DNA of 64,000 nt, from NCBI RefSeq assembly GCF_038594605.1, contig NZ_JBCFZM010000002.1, positions 124,001 through 188,000 on the forward strand. The letters run 5' to 3'. The translations under genes were made by a program, and so were the position numbers. The stretch's first letter is position 1. The number at the start of each line of letters is the position of its first letter. The notes beneath the pieces were generated by a model, which was not told where the DNA came from, searched no databases, and saw only the letters and a list, made by a program, of their open reading frames with translations. Source of the stretch: Alteriqipengyuania bathyomarina_B. Lineage in GTDB: Bacteria > Pseudomonadota > Alphaproteobacteria > Sphingomonadales > Sphingomonadaceae. Of the stretch, positions 41,462-49,065 are shown one piece after another.

Positions 41462-41905
41462 ATGGAAGACCAAGATCTCGAAATGACGCAGACGCTGATC
41501 GCGTTCACGTCCAACATTGTCGAAGCATATGTCGCCAATAACTCGGCCGAGCTCGACGAAGTCCCCGTGCTGATCAACAATGTCTATTCTGCCCTGTCCG
41601 GCCTTTCGGCTGCGGGCGAGCAGGAAGAGCCGCGGCCCGAGCCTGCGGTGTCGGTGCGCGCTTCGGTGAAGCCCGACTACCTGGTGTGCCTCGAAGACGG
41701 CAAGAAGCTGAAAATGCTCAAGCGTTATCTGCGCACCAATTACGACATGAGCCCCGAAGAATATCGCGAGCGCTGGAATCTGCCGAGCGATTATCCGATG
41801 GTCGCCCCCAACTACGCCGAAAAGCGCCGCGAACTGGCAAAGAAGATCGGCCTTGGCCGTGCGCCCGGCCAGAAGCGTGGTCGTCGCAAGAAAACCGCCG
41901 AATAA
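41462..41905 (+). CDS. MucR/Ros-family transcriptional regulator with degenerate zinc finger
   Basis: 147 residues from the ATG at 41462, which has AGAGGA 5 nt before it; an in-frame start at 41390 lacks an SD. The family core is seen: SVKPDYLVCLEDGKKLKMLK then RYLRTNYDMSPEEYRERWNL and YPMVAPNYAEKRRELAKKIG, with a basic tail RGRRKKTAE. Classic Ros fingers use two Cys and two His; here only one Cys remains and the usual histidine in LKRHLRT is tyrosine, so zinc cannot bind normally. Some Mlr-type MucR proteins also lack metal. It probably acts as a DNA-binding, oligomerising global regulator of surface and cell-cycle genes. Confidence 0.9.
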   Translation: MEDQDLEMTQTLIAFTSNIVEAYVANNSAELDEVPVLINNVYSALSGLSAAGEQEEPRPEPAVSVRASVKPDYLVCLEDGKKLKMLKRYLRTNYDMSPEEYRERWNLPSDYPMVAPNYAEKRRELAKKIGLGRAPGQKRGRRKKTAE

Positions 41906-41906
41906 T

Positions 41907-41957
41907 CCACTTCTCGCCGGTCGATCGGGAAAAGGCCGACCGGCGAGACTTGAGTGG
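41907..41957 (+). terminator. strong hairpin between mucR and fur
   Basis: A 12-bp perfect stem, TCTCGCCGGTCG (41912-41923) with CGACCGGCGAGA (41937-41948), loop 13 nt, and an outer 5-bp stem CCACT/AGTGG (41907-41911, 41953-41957). It begins directly after the mucR stop. No T-run follows, so termination could be factor-aided or the hairpin may protect the mucR 3' end. Confidence 0.6.
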
Positions 41958-42004
41958 TCCGCCCCTCCCGCCTATGCCGATTGGCGAAAGCTTGAGGATT
42001 GCGC

Positions 42005-42427
42005 GTGCCCCATAAAATCGATCTCGAACAGCTCTGTGCCGACAAAGGCCTGCGCATCACCGAACAGCGCAAGGTCATCGCACGTGTCCTTTCCGACAGC
42101 GAGGATCACCCCGATGTCGAGCAGTTGCACGCCCGCGCGTCGAAGATCGACCCCAAGATTTCCATCGCCACCGTCTATCGCACCGTCCGCCTGTTCGAAG
42201 AGGCGGGTGTGCTCGACCGGCACGATTTCGGCGATGGCCGCGCCCGTTACGAACCTGCGCCCGAAGCGCACCACGATCATCTGATCGACGTGGAAAGCGG
42301 CAAGGTGGTCGAATTCGTCGACCCCGAGCTGGAAGCGCTGCAGAAACAGATCGCAGAAAAGCTCGGCTATCGTCTCGTCGACCACCGGATGGAGCTTTAT
42401 GGCGTCCGCCTCGAACGCGACAACTGA
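42005..42427 (+). CDS. fur: Fur family transcriptional regulator
   Basis: 140 residues. The winged-helix domain has GLRITEQRKVIARVLSDSED and PKISIATVYRTVRLFEEAG; metal-site residues are in RYEPAPEAHHDHLIDVESGK and LGYRLVDHRMELYGV. The CxxC after the HHDHLI string of E. coli Fur is absent (DVESG instead), as in many alphaproteobacterial Fur/Mur proteins, so no structural zinc-cysteine site. The start is the GTG at 42005 (GAGG 7 nt upstream); a TTG at 41999 is too near the SD. Metal could be iron or manganese. Its 3' end overlaps plsC by 29 bp. Confidence 0.92.
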   Translation: MPHKIDLEQLCADKGLRITEQRKVIARVLSDSEDHPDVEQLHARASKIDPKISIATVYRTVRLFEEAGVLDRHDFGDGRARYEPAPEAHHDHLIDVESGKVVEFVDPELEALQKQIAEKLGYRLVDHRMELYGVRLERDN

Positions 42428-43337
42428 CCCCCGCACCGACTGGGAAACGCGGCAGGCCGCCGCGCGCGGCGAAAAGACGCCGATCTCCTTCATGGGGTGG
42501 GTTCGCCTATGGACCCGCACGATCACGCTGGTGATCGTGATGCTGCTGTTCGTTGTCCCGCTCTACGTCACCCGCATCTTCACCTACGGATCGCCGTGGC
42601 CGAAATGGTATCTCGCCATCGCCGCCTGGATCGTGGGCGCACGGGTGGAACGACGCGGCACGCCGCTGCGACGCGACGTATTCTTCATCGCCAATCATGT
42701 CAGCTGGGTCGATATTCTGGCACTGGCCGGCGCCAGCGGCACCGCCTTCGTCGCCAAGGCGGAACTGGCCAAGGCGCCGCTCGTCGGCTGGTTGTGTTCG
42801 CTCAACCGCACGGTCTTCGTCCAGCGCGAAGACCGCTTGCGCGTGGCGGACCAGATCAATGCACTGCGCGAGGCGTTGATGGACAACTGGTCGGTCACCG
42901 TCTTCCCCGAAGGCACCACGACCGACGGGCATTCGCTGCTCCCCTTCAAATCCTCGATGCTGAGCGTGCTCGAGCCGCCGCCGCCGGGGGTGCTGGTCCA
43001 GCCGGTGGTGCTCGATTACGGCGCGATGGCCGAATGGATCGGCTGGATCGGCGAGGAAGATGGGCTCAACAACTTCAAGCGGGTGATGGCGCGCAAGGGC
43101 ACCTTCCCGGTCAAACTGTTCTTCCTCGAACCCTTCAGCCCGATCGAGTTCCGCGGCCGCAAGGCGATCGCCACCGAAGCACGCGTGCGGATCGAGGAAG
43201 CCTTGCGCGAAACGATGGGCCACGAACTGCGCCCGTTCGACCACGACGTCGCGCCGATCCGTTATAGCAAGGCCAAGCTGCCGCCTGTCGCTGCACCGGT
43301 CGACCGTGCCGACCCGGAGGACCCTCCGGCGAGCTGA
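42399..43337 (+). CDS. plsC: 1-acyl-sn-glycerol-3-phosphate acyltransferase
   Basis: 312 residues. One or two N-terminal membrane helices (about 35-60 and 68-82). Acyltransferase motifs: IANHVSWVDILALAG (HxxxxD), NRTVFVQREDRL, the VTVFPEGTTTDGHSL block and VLVQPVVLDY. It adds a second acyl chain to lysophosphatidate, giving phosphatidate for phospholipids. The gene starts inside the fur 3' end (29-bp overlap), so the two are on one transcript. The C-terminal tail PVDRADPEDPPAS is extra. Confidence 0.93.
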   Translation: MASASNATTDPRTDWETRQAAARGEKTPISFMGWVRLWTRTITLVIVMLLFVVPLYVTRIFTYGSPWPKWYLAIAAWIVGARVERRGTPLRRDVFFIANHVSWVDILALAGASGTAFVAKAELAKAPLVGWLCSLNRTVFVQREDRLRVADQINALREALMDNWSVTVFPEGTTTDGHSLLPFKSSMLSVLEPPPPGVLVQPVVLDYGAMAEWIGWIGEEDGLNNFKRVMARKGTFPVKLFFLEPFSPIEFRGRKAIATEARVRIEEALRETMGHELRPFDHDVAPIRYSKAKLPPVAAPVDRADPEDPPAS

Positions 43338-43416
43338 CCGGGCTGCCCTGCGCGCCGGGGTTTCTTAGCGAAGGTTGATTTCGCAACCGCTTGCAGGGCG
43401 GCGTGTTGTGGCTCCC

Positions 43417-44085
43417 ATGGATGCCAACACCGTAATCGACGAACGGGTCGAACAATTCGAAGACGTCATCAAGGGCCCGGACTTCCCCTGCGTGGGTGCC
43501 AAGTCGGCGCTGGCGACGGGGAACATGGAATTCGTGCTCGCGCGCGATCTCACCAGCGCGTGGAACGACCTCAAGATTCACGAGGCGCTGATGGCGTGGG
43601 CGAAGCGCGATCTGCCGCCCGAGCAGTTGCGCAGCCTCGTCGTCATCTTCGACGGGCCGCTCGATCTGGACGAGGTGCAGTTCGAGCACGCGATGTGGGA
43701 GCGGATACAATCGCTCTCCGACAAGGACGAGTGGCTGTCGCAAAAGCCCGACCCAACCGTCAGCAGCAACCCGGCCGAGCCTGACTTTTCGCTCAGCTTC
43801 GGCGGGCAGGCATTCTTCGTGGTCGGCCTGCACCCCAATGCCTCGCGCCCTGCACGCCGCTTCCCGAAACCATCGCTGGTGTTCAACCTGCACAAGCAGT
43901 TCGAATGGCTGCGCAATAGCGGGGTTTACGAGAAGATGCGCCAGCGTATCCTCAGCCGCGACAAGTCGCTCGCGGGCGATCTCAATCCGATGCTCGCCCG
44001 CCACGGCGAGAGCAGCGAGGCACGGCAATATAGCGGGCGCGTGGTCGAAGACGACTGGGCGTGCCCTTTCAGGGGTCGCACATGA
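43417..44085 (+). CDS. YqcI/YcgG family protein (GntA-like heme N-hydroxylase family)
   Basis: 222 residues. The family core is FPCVGAKSALATGNMEFVLA at the start, then LRSLVVIFDGPLDLDEVQFE, DEWLSQKPDPTVSSNPAEPD, FFVVGLHPNASRPARRFPKP and LVFNLHKQFEWLR. Family members include GntA, named as a heme-dependent N-hydroxylase in guanitoxin synthesis, and several uncharacterised proteins; the conserved HPNASR and NLHKQFE are the likely heme and substrate parts. The start ATG at 43417 is preferred. Its stop overlaps the DUF1989 gene start (ATGA, 44082-44085), so the two are coupled. The substrate here is unknown. Confidence 0.88.
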   Translation: MDANTVIDERVEQFEDVIKGPDFPCVGAKSALATGNMEFVLARDLTSAWNDLKIHEALMAWAKRDLPPEQLRSLVVIFDGPLDLDEVQFEHAMWERIQSLSDKDEWLSQKPDPTVSSNPAEPDFSLSFGGQAFFVVGLHPNASRPARRFPKPSLVFNLHKQFEWLRNSGVYEKMRQRILSRDKSLAGDLNPMLARHGESSEARQYSGRVVEDDWACPFRGRT

Positions 44086-44672
44086 GCGAAACAATCGAGA
44101 TTCCACCGCGCAGCGGCACCGCCTTCGTCGTCGCCAAGGGTCAGGCCTTCACCGTGATCGACCCGCAAGGGACGCAGGTGTCGGACATGGTCGCCTATGC
44201 GCAGGGAGACGTGCGCGAGGTCATGTCTAACGGGCGCACTTTCGATTACGAGGAAACCATCCACCTCACCGCGGGCAACCGGCTGTGGTCCAACCGGTCG
44301 AACGTGATGCTGGAGATCGAGGAGGACAGCCTCGGCCAGCACGACTACCTGCTGACCCCGTGCAGCGAGGATACGTTCCGGCATTTCTACCCCGACAAGC
44401 CGGTCCATCGCGGATGCATGGGCAATCTCGCCGAAGCGCTGGCACCCTACGGGATCGAGCGCGACGCGATCCCGACCGCGTTCAACGTCTTCATGAACGT
44501 GCCGGTCGATGGGGCCACGGGCACCCTGTCGGTCGATCCGCCCGCCAGCAAGCCGGGCGAGGCGGTGCGCTTTCGCGCGAAGATGGATCTCGTCATCGGT
44601 CTGACCGCCTGTTCGGCCTATGCCTCGAACGGCGGCAGCTTCAAGCCGATCCATTACCGGGTTGAGGGCTAA
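44082..44672 (+). CDS. DUF1989 (urea-carboxylase-associated / carboxyguanidine-deiminase type) protein
   Basis: 196 residues. Family marks: IPPRSGTAFVVAKGQAFTVI, GTQVSDMVAY, SNGRTFDYEETIHLTAGNRL and WSNRSNVMLEIEED, then TPCSEDTFRHFY and NVFMNVPVDG. DUF1989 proteins pair as the two subunits of carboxyguanidine deiminase in guanidine degradation. Here only one is present and no urea carboxylase is near. It overlaps the upstream YcgG-family gene by 4 bp, so they likely act in one pathway, perhaps on an N-hydroxylated guanidine compound; that is inference. Confidence 0.88.
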   Translation: MSETIEIPPRSGTAFVVAKGQAFTVIDPQGTQVSDMVAYAQGDVREVMSNGRTFDYEETIHLTAGNRLWSNRSNVMLEIEEDSLGQHDYLLTPCSEDTFRHFYPDKPVHRGCMGNLAEALAPYGIERDAIPTAFNVFMNVPVDGATGTLSVDPPASKPGEAVRFRAKMDLVIGLTACSAYASNGGSFKPIHYRVEG

Positions 44673-44723
44673 GAAGGCGGACGATTGAAGCGCGTTGCAA
44701 GATGCAGTAAATGCGCGCTTCTC

Positions 44724-46061
44724 ATGAAACCGACTGAAAAACCCAAGACCTACCGGGTCAAGAGCTTCGGCTGCCAGATGAACGTCTATGATGGCGAGCG
44801 GATGGGCGAGCTGCTCGCCGCGCAGGGCATTACGCCCGCGCCCGATGGCGAGGACGCCGATCTGGTGGTGCTCAACACCTGCCATATCCGCGAGAAGGCG
44901 ACCGAGAAGGTCTATTCCGACATCGGCCGTCTGCGGCGCGACGACGGCACCAGCCCGCTGATCGCGGTCGCAGGCTGCGTCGCACAGGCCGAGGGGGAAG
45001 AGATCATGGCCCGCGCGCCTGGCGTCAGCATGGTGGTCGGCCCGCAGGCCTACCAGAACCTTCCCGCAATGCTGGAGCGCGCCACGAACGGCCAGCGAAG
45101 CACCGAGATGGACCTTGCTGCCGAAGCCAAGTTCGCAGGGCTACCGGCGCGCCGCACCGCGCCCCCTGCGGCCTTCCTCACCATTCAGGAAGGGTGCGAC
45201 AAGTTCTGCACTTATTGCGTGGTGCCCTATACACGCGGCGCGGAGATCAGCCGTCCCTTCGCCGAGCTGGTTTCCGAGGCACAGCGGCTGGTCGAAGGCG
45301 GTGCGCGCGAGATCACGCTGCTCGGCCAGAACGTCTCCGCCTGGAGCGGAGAGGACGCCAAGGGCCATCGCACCGGGCTAGCCGGGCTGGTCCGCGAGCT
45401 GGCGAAAGTGGATGGCCTCGCGCGCATCCGCTACACCACCAGCCACCCGGCGGACATGGATGAAGAGATCATCGCCGCGCATGGCGAGATCGAGAAGCTG
45501 ATGCCCTTCCTCCACCTGCCGGTGCAGGCGGGCAATGACCGCGTGCTCAAAGCCATGAACCGCAGCCATACGGTCGAAAGCTACCTCAAGCTGATCGAGC
45601 GTTTCCGCGCCGCGCGGCCCGACCTCGCGCTCTCAGGCGATTTCATCGTCGGCTTCCCGGGTGAGACCGAGGCCGAGTTCGAGGACACGCTGAGCGTGGT
45701 CGACGAAGTGGGTTACGCGCAGGCGTTCAGCTTCAAATATTCGCCCCGCCCCGGCACGCCTGCCGCCGGTATGGACGGACAGGTTTCGACCGAGGTTATG
45801 AAAGACCGGCTCGCCCGCTTGCAGGATCGCCTCAACCGCGATCAGCACGCGTTCAATACGGCGAGCGTCGGGAAAACGTGCGAAGTGCTGGTCGAACGCA
45901 AAGGCAAACTGCCGGGCCAGTGGCTCGGCAAGTCGCCCTGGCTGCAATCGGTGTTCTTCGAAGATGCGGATGTGCGGATCGGCAATCTCGTATCCGTCGA
46001 ACTGGCCGAGGCTGGCCCCAATTCGCTGCGTGGCAGGCCGCTGATCGGCGCGTTTGCGTGA
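44724..46061 (+). CDS. miaB: tRNA-2-methylthio-N6-isopentenyladenosine synthase MiaB
   Basis: 445 residues. The N-terminal UPF0004 domain has cluster cysteines in KSFGCQMNVYDGERM, VVLNTCHIREKATEKVYSDI and AVAGCVAQAEGEEI. The radical-SAM core is QEGCDKFCTYCVVPYTRGAE, and a TRAM domain closes the chain. It methylthiolates i6A37 in tRNAs reading UNN codons and depends on Fe-S delivery, which fits nfu upstream. Start: ATG at 44724; a TTG at 44685 would add a poor extension. The stop overlaps a GTG of the following gene remnant. Confidence 0.96.
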   Translation: MKPTEKPKTYRVKSFGCQMNVYDGERMGELLAAQGITPAPDGEDADLVVLNTCHIREKATEKVYSDIGRLRRDDGTSPLIAVAGCVAQAEGEEIMARAPGVSMVVGPQAYQNLPAMLERATNGQRSTEMDLAAEAKFAGLPARRTAPPAAFLTIQEGCDKFCTYCVVPYTRGAEISRPFAELVSEAQRLVEGGAREITLLGQNVSAWSGEDAKGHRTGLAGLVRELAKVDGLARIRYTTSHPADMDEEIIAAHGEIEKLMPFLHLPVQAGNDRVLKAMNRSHTVESYLKLIERFRAARPDLALSGDFIVGFPGETEAEFEDTLSVVDEVGYAQAFSFKYSPRPGTPAAGMDGQVSTEVMKDRLARLQDRLNRDQHAFNTASVGKTCEVLVERKGKLPGQWLGKSPWLQSVFFEDADVRIGNLVSVELAEAGPNSLRGRPLIGAFA

Positions 46062-46153
46062 CGCCGCCGTTCTGGCAGGATGGATACCGGCTGGTCGAAG
46101 GATTGCCCGACCCCAGCACGATCGTTCGAACGACGGAGACCAATCCGCAATGA
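46058..46153 (+). pseudogene. 31-codon fragment duplicating the N-terminus of the next gene
   Basis: A GTG at 46058 (overlapping the miaB stop as GTGA) opens 31 codons ending at the TGA at 46151-46153, which overlaps the ATG of the next gene (ATGA). The protein contains FWQDGYRLVEGLPDPS, close to the next protein's FWRNGYHVFEGLASPS. Nine of these 16 residues are identical and most others are similar, so it is a truncated duplicate of the oxygenase start. It may be a relic, or a short peptide kept for translational coupling between miaB and the oxygenase gene. Confidence 0.6.
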
Positions 46154-46758
46154 CACGGGGCGACGCCGATCCGACCGAAGCCTGCGAGGCTTTCTGGCGG
46201 AATGGCTATCACGTGTTCGAAGGCCTCGCCAGCCCGTCGCAGGTTGCCCTGATGGCGCGCGGCATGGAGGTTGCCGAATCTCGCGGCGACTTGCTCGACC
46301 AGACCTATTCGAGCGCGTCCGACGCTGTCGGTGCCTACGGGCCGGTGCCGGGCGAAATGTTGCTGCGTCATTGTCGCAGCCGCGTCGAGGCGGTGCTGGG
46401 GCGCGAGTTGATCGAGAATTATTCGTACTGGCGACGCTATAACAGGGGATCGGTCCTGCGCCCCCACAAGGACCGGACAGGGTGCGAAATCACCGTGACC
46501 GTTACCATCGATACGCCGGGGGGCGGCAAATCGTGGCCTATCTGGCTCGTCGATCTGGAAGGATCCACCCGAGCGATCGACCTGCCGCCGGGAGCTGGCC
46601 TGGCGATGCTCGGAAGTCAGCTGCTCCACTGGCGAGAACCTCTTGCGGCGGCCTGGCAAAAGCAGCTTTTCCTGCATTACGTAGTGAAGGATGGCGAATT
46701 CGCCGACTATGCGCATGACAAGAGCGGCACCAATCCGCTGATCCGGACGGCCGTCTGA
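46150..46758 (+). CDS. 2-oxoglutarate/Fe(II) oxygenase-like protein
   Basis: 202 residues. The double-stranded beta-helix core is visible: ELIENYSYWRRYNRGSVLRP, then HKDRTGCEITVTVTID (HxD metal motif) and a later histidine in GSQLLHWREPL with KQLFLHYVVKDGEFADY. This fits a non-heme iron oxygenase that uses 2-oxoglutarate, but no specific substrate is indicated. It follows miaB through a short duplicated fragment with overlapping stop and start codons. The N-terminus EAFWRNGYHVFEGLASPSQV is repeated in that fragment. Confidence 0.8.
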   Translation: MTRGDADPTEACEAFWRNGYHVFEGLASPSQVALMARGMEVAESRGDLLDQTYSSASDAVGAYGPVPGEMLLRHCRSRVEAVLGRELIENYSYWRRYNRGSVLRPHKDRTGCEITVTVTIDTPGGGKSWPIWLVDLEGSTRAIDLPPGAGLAMLGSQLLHWREPLAAAWQKQLFLHYVVKDGEFADYAHDKSGTNPLIRTAV

Positions 46759-46813
46759 TCCCGATCCGGTCGCGGAGCCGAGCCAGGGCGCGCTGTCGCA
46801 ATCCGGCCCGCCC

Positions 46814-46849
46814 AAACGAAAACGCCCGACCCCATCCTGGAGCCGGGCG
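46814..46849 (-). terminator. intrinsic terminator of the RcnB-like gene
   Basis: On the minus strand an 11-bp stem CGCCCGGCTCC/GGGGTCGGGCG (46849-46823, with G-U pairs) and a 5-nt loop is followed by TTTTCGTTT (46822-46814). It lies 26 nt past the stop of the RcnB-like gene. The hairpin may also stop transcription coming from the oxygenase gene on the other strand. Confidence 0.8.
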
Positions 46850-46874
46850 CTTTGCACCACTCAACCGGTAGCAA

Positions 46875-47510
46875 TCACCAGAAGAAGTTGTCGTACACCA
46901 CCAGCACGCGGCCGTTGCGGGTGTCGATCAGCAGGACGTCGTTGCCGTAGCGGATCCAGCGCTGATAATAACGGCTGGGCTGCGGCAGGTAGTAGTCGTA
47001 AGGGTCGATCCAGTAGCGCTGGCCCAAGAAAACGCTCGCGGAGAGCAGGCCACCGACCCGGACCGGGCGGTAGTAATAGCCGCGCGGCGCGTAATAGGCT
47101 CCGCGCCGGAAGGCCTGTCGCTCCGCCTGACGATAGGCGCGCCAGTCGCGATAGGCACGGCGGGCCTGGCGCTGGTCGCGGCGGACGTCCTGGCGATATT
47201 CGCGCCGGTCCTCCCGGCGGTCCTGTCGCCAGTCGCGCCGATCATCGCGGCGATCATCGCGTACGTCCCGGCGATCATCGCGCCGGTCTTCGCGGCGATC
47301 CTGTCGCCGGTCGCGCTGCTCGGCGCGGCGCTGCTGCTCCGCATTGGCGACCTGCGCGGCGATACGATCGCCCATCGAACCCTGATTGCCGGCACGCAGC
47401 TCACGCGCTTCGGCCTGCGGGCCTCTGCGATTCTCGGGACCACGCTGGGCATTCGCCGCGGTCGGCAGGACGAGCCCCGCGGCCACCGCCAACATCACAA
47501 AATTACGCAT
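46875..47510 (-). CDS. RcnB-like periplasmic protein with Asp/Arg repeat region
   Basis: 211 residues. A signal peptide (RNFVMLAVAAGLVLPTAANA) is followed by a long low-complexity segment, about residues 62-125, built of DRRxDRR units (RRQDRREDRRDDRRDVRDDR and similar). The C-terminal part has YYAPRGYYYRPVRVGG, YWIDPYDYYLPQPSRYYQRW and NDVLLIDTRNGRVLVVYDNFFW, typical of RcnB/YohN-type proteins of sphingomonads linked to nickel/cobalt homeostasis. The repeat section encodes alternating charges and may form a helix that binds metal or anionic polymers. SD AGGAG is 8 nt before the ATG. An intrinsic terminator follows. Confidence 0.82.
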   Translation of the reverse strand: MRNFVMLAVAAGLVLPTAANAQRGPENRRGPQAEARELRAGNQGSMGDRIAAQVANAEQQRRAEQRDRRQDRREDRRDDRRDVRDDRRDDRRDWRQDRREDRREYRQDVRRDQRQARRAYRDWRAYRQAERQAFRRGAYYAPRGYYYRPVRVGGLLSASVFLGQRYWIDPYDYYLPQPSRYYQRWIRYGNDVLLIDTRNGRVLVVYDNFFW

Positions 47511-47746
47511 CACGGTAACTCCTGAAACATGCCCGCGATCGAGCATGCATTCATATTTAATCCGTTCAATATGAACGAATGGTCGCTCGATCCGTTCATC
47601 GAGAGAGGCTTTTGCAAATATTTTCGGTAGGCCTTCCGATGACACTCGCGTGACTTTCCACCGGGGCGAATGGCGCAAGCGCTTGCCACCCTTCCCCCAC
47701 AGCCTACACTCCCGACTCGCAACCCTGTCATGCACGAAGGAGACGC

Positions 47747-48796
47747 ATGGGCCGCAGACCTACCCGCGCGGAAACGCCAGCGCTTTCACAGCCGCCGCAC
47801 CCCACCCGCGAGGTGCGCCGTGCCAAGGTGGACATGGAGTTCGAGAATCAGTCGCTCCTCGTGCCGCTGTTCGGGCAGTTCGACGCGAATCTGGTGCAGG
47901 TTGAAAACCGCCTGTCGGTGTTCATCTCCGCGCGCGGCGACAAGCTGATGATCGAAGGGCCCGAAGATTCGGTGGCCCGCGCGCGCGACGTTCTGCAGGC
48001 GATGTACGACCGACTGGCGCTGGGGCAGGACCTGGACGAAGGCGCGATCGAGGCGATCATCGCAATGACCAACGAACCCACGCTCGACGGGATCATCAAG
48101 GGCCGCAAGGCGGGCGAGGATGGCGGGCCGCCGATCATGATCCGCACCCGCCGCAAAACGATCGTCCCGCGCAGCGCGGTGCAGGCGCATTACATGCGGT
48201 CCTTGAGCCGCGACGATATCATCTTCGCACTGGGCCCCGCAGGCACCGGCAAGACCTACCTCGCGGTCGCGCAGGCGGTCAGCCAGCTGATCTCCGGCAG
48301 CGTGCAGCGCCTGATCCTCAGCCGCCCGGCGGTGGAAGCGGGCGAGAAGATCGGCTTCCTGCCGGGCGACATGAAGGAGAAGGTCGATCCCTTCCTGCGC
48401 CCGCTGTACGACGCGCTGTACGACTGCATGCCGCCCGAACAGGTCGAACGGCACATCGCCAGCGGCGTGATCGAGATCGCACCGATCGCCTTCATGCGCG
48501 GGCGTACACTGGCCGATGCTTTCGTGATCCTCGACGAAGCGCAGAACACCACGCGTGAGCAGATGAAGATGTTCCTCACCCGCTTCGGCCAGAACGCGCG
48601 GATGGTGATCGCGGGCGACCCGCGGCAGGTCGACATCCCCGGCGGCGACCGCATGAGCGGCCTCGCAGACGCGGTCGACAAGCTGGAGGGGATCGAGGGC
48701 TTCGGCACCATCCGCTTCACTAGCGCCGACGTGGTACGCCACCCGATCGTCGGGCGGATCGTGGATGCGTACGAGGGGACGGGGGCGGAAGGCTAG
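47747..48796 (+). CDS. phoH: PhoH family protein (PhoH-like ATPase)
   Basis: 349 residues. The N-terminal KH-like region (30-110) has LLVPLFGQFDANLVQVENRL and ISARGDKLMIEG; the ATPase has FALGPAGTGKTYLAVAQAVS (Walker A), SRPAVEAGEKIGFLPGDMKE, IAPIAFMRGRTLADAFVILD ending in the Walker B string DEAQN, and QMKMFLTRFG. PhoH-type ATPases are linked to RNA processing with YbeY. SD AAGGAG is 5 nt before the ATG. Here ybeY is not adjacent: it lies 6.8 kb further on the same strand. The gene at 48797 starts at the very next base after its stop. Confidence 0.94.
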   Translation: MGRRPTRAETPALSQPPHPTREVRRAKVDMEFENQSLLVPLFGQFDANLVQVENRLSVFISARGDKLMIEGPEDSVARARDVLQAMYDRLALGQDLDEGAIEAIIAMTNEPTLDGIIKGRKAGEDGGPPIMIRTRRKTIVPRSAVQAHYMRSLSRDDIIFALGPAGTGKTYLAVAQAVSQLISGSVQRLILSRPAVEAGEKIGFLPGDMKEKVDPFLRPLYDALYDCMPPEQVERHIASGVIEIAPIAFMRGRTLADAFVILDEAQNTTREQMKMFLTRFGQNARMVIAGDPRQVDIPGGDRMSGLADAVDKLEGIEGFGTIRFTSADVVRHPIVGRIVDAYEGTGAEG

Positions 48797-49054
48797 TTGC
48801 GGTTCCTGCTCTTTAATTTGTGGTTTATTACCGCATCGCTGGGCATCGGCATCGTGCTCTGGCACGTTCTCTTTGGTTTCTTTCCCACGCTTTCCTTTCC
48901 AGCCGCGATCGCTCTGGCGACGATTTCGCTGATCGCGTATTTCGCCCTCTATGGCTTGGAACGGCCATGCGGGCACTCGACCGTGCTGAACCGACGGTGG
49001 TATTGGTTCACGCCAATTGGGAAGCGCTGCCCGGTGTGCGGGGACGAGCTATGA
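48797..49054 (+). CDS. small membrane protein with CxxC-type tail, unknown
   Basis: 85 residues from a TTG immediately after the phoH stop. Two membrane segments (about 5-30 and 35-53) are followed by a short cytosolic tail with cysteines in ERPCGHSTVLN and GKRCPVCGDEL, which look like a small zinc ribbon (C-x-H ... CPVC). The start has a GGAAGG stretch 4-9 nt before it. No family is recognised. Direct abutment to phoH suggests coupled expression. Confidence 0.65.
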   Translation: MRFLLFNLWFITASLGIGIVLWHVLFGFFPTLSFPAAIALATISLIAYFALYGLERPCGHSTVLNRRWYWFTPIGKRCPVCGDEL

Positions 49055-49065
49055 CACCCTTCAGT

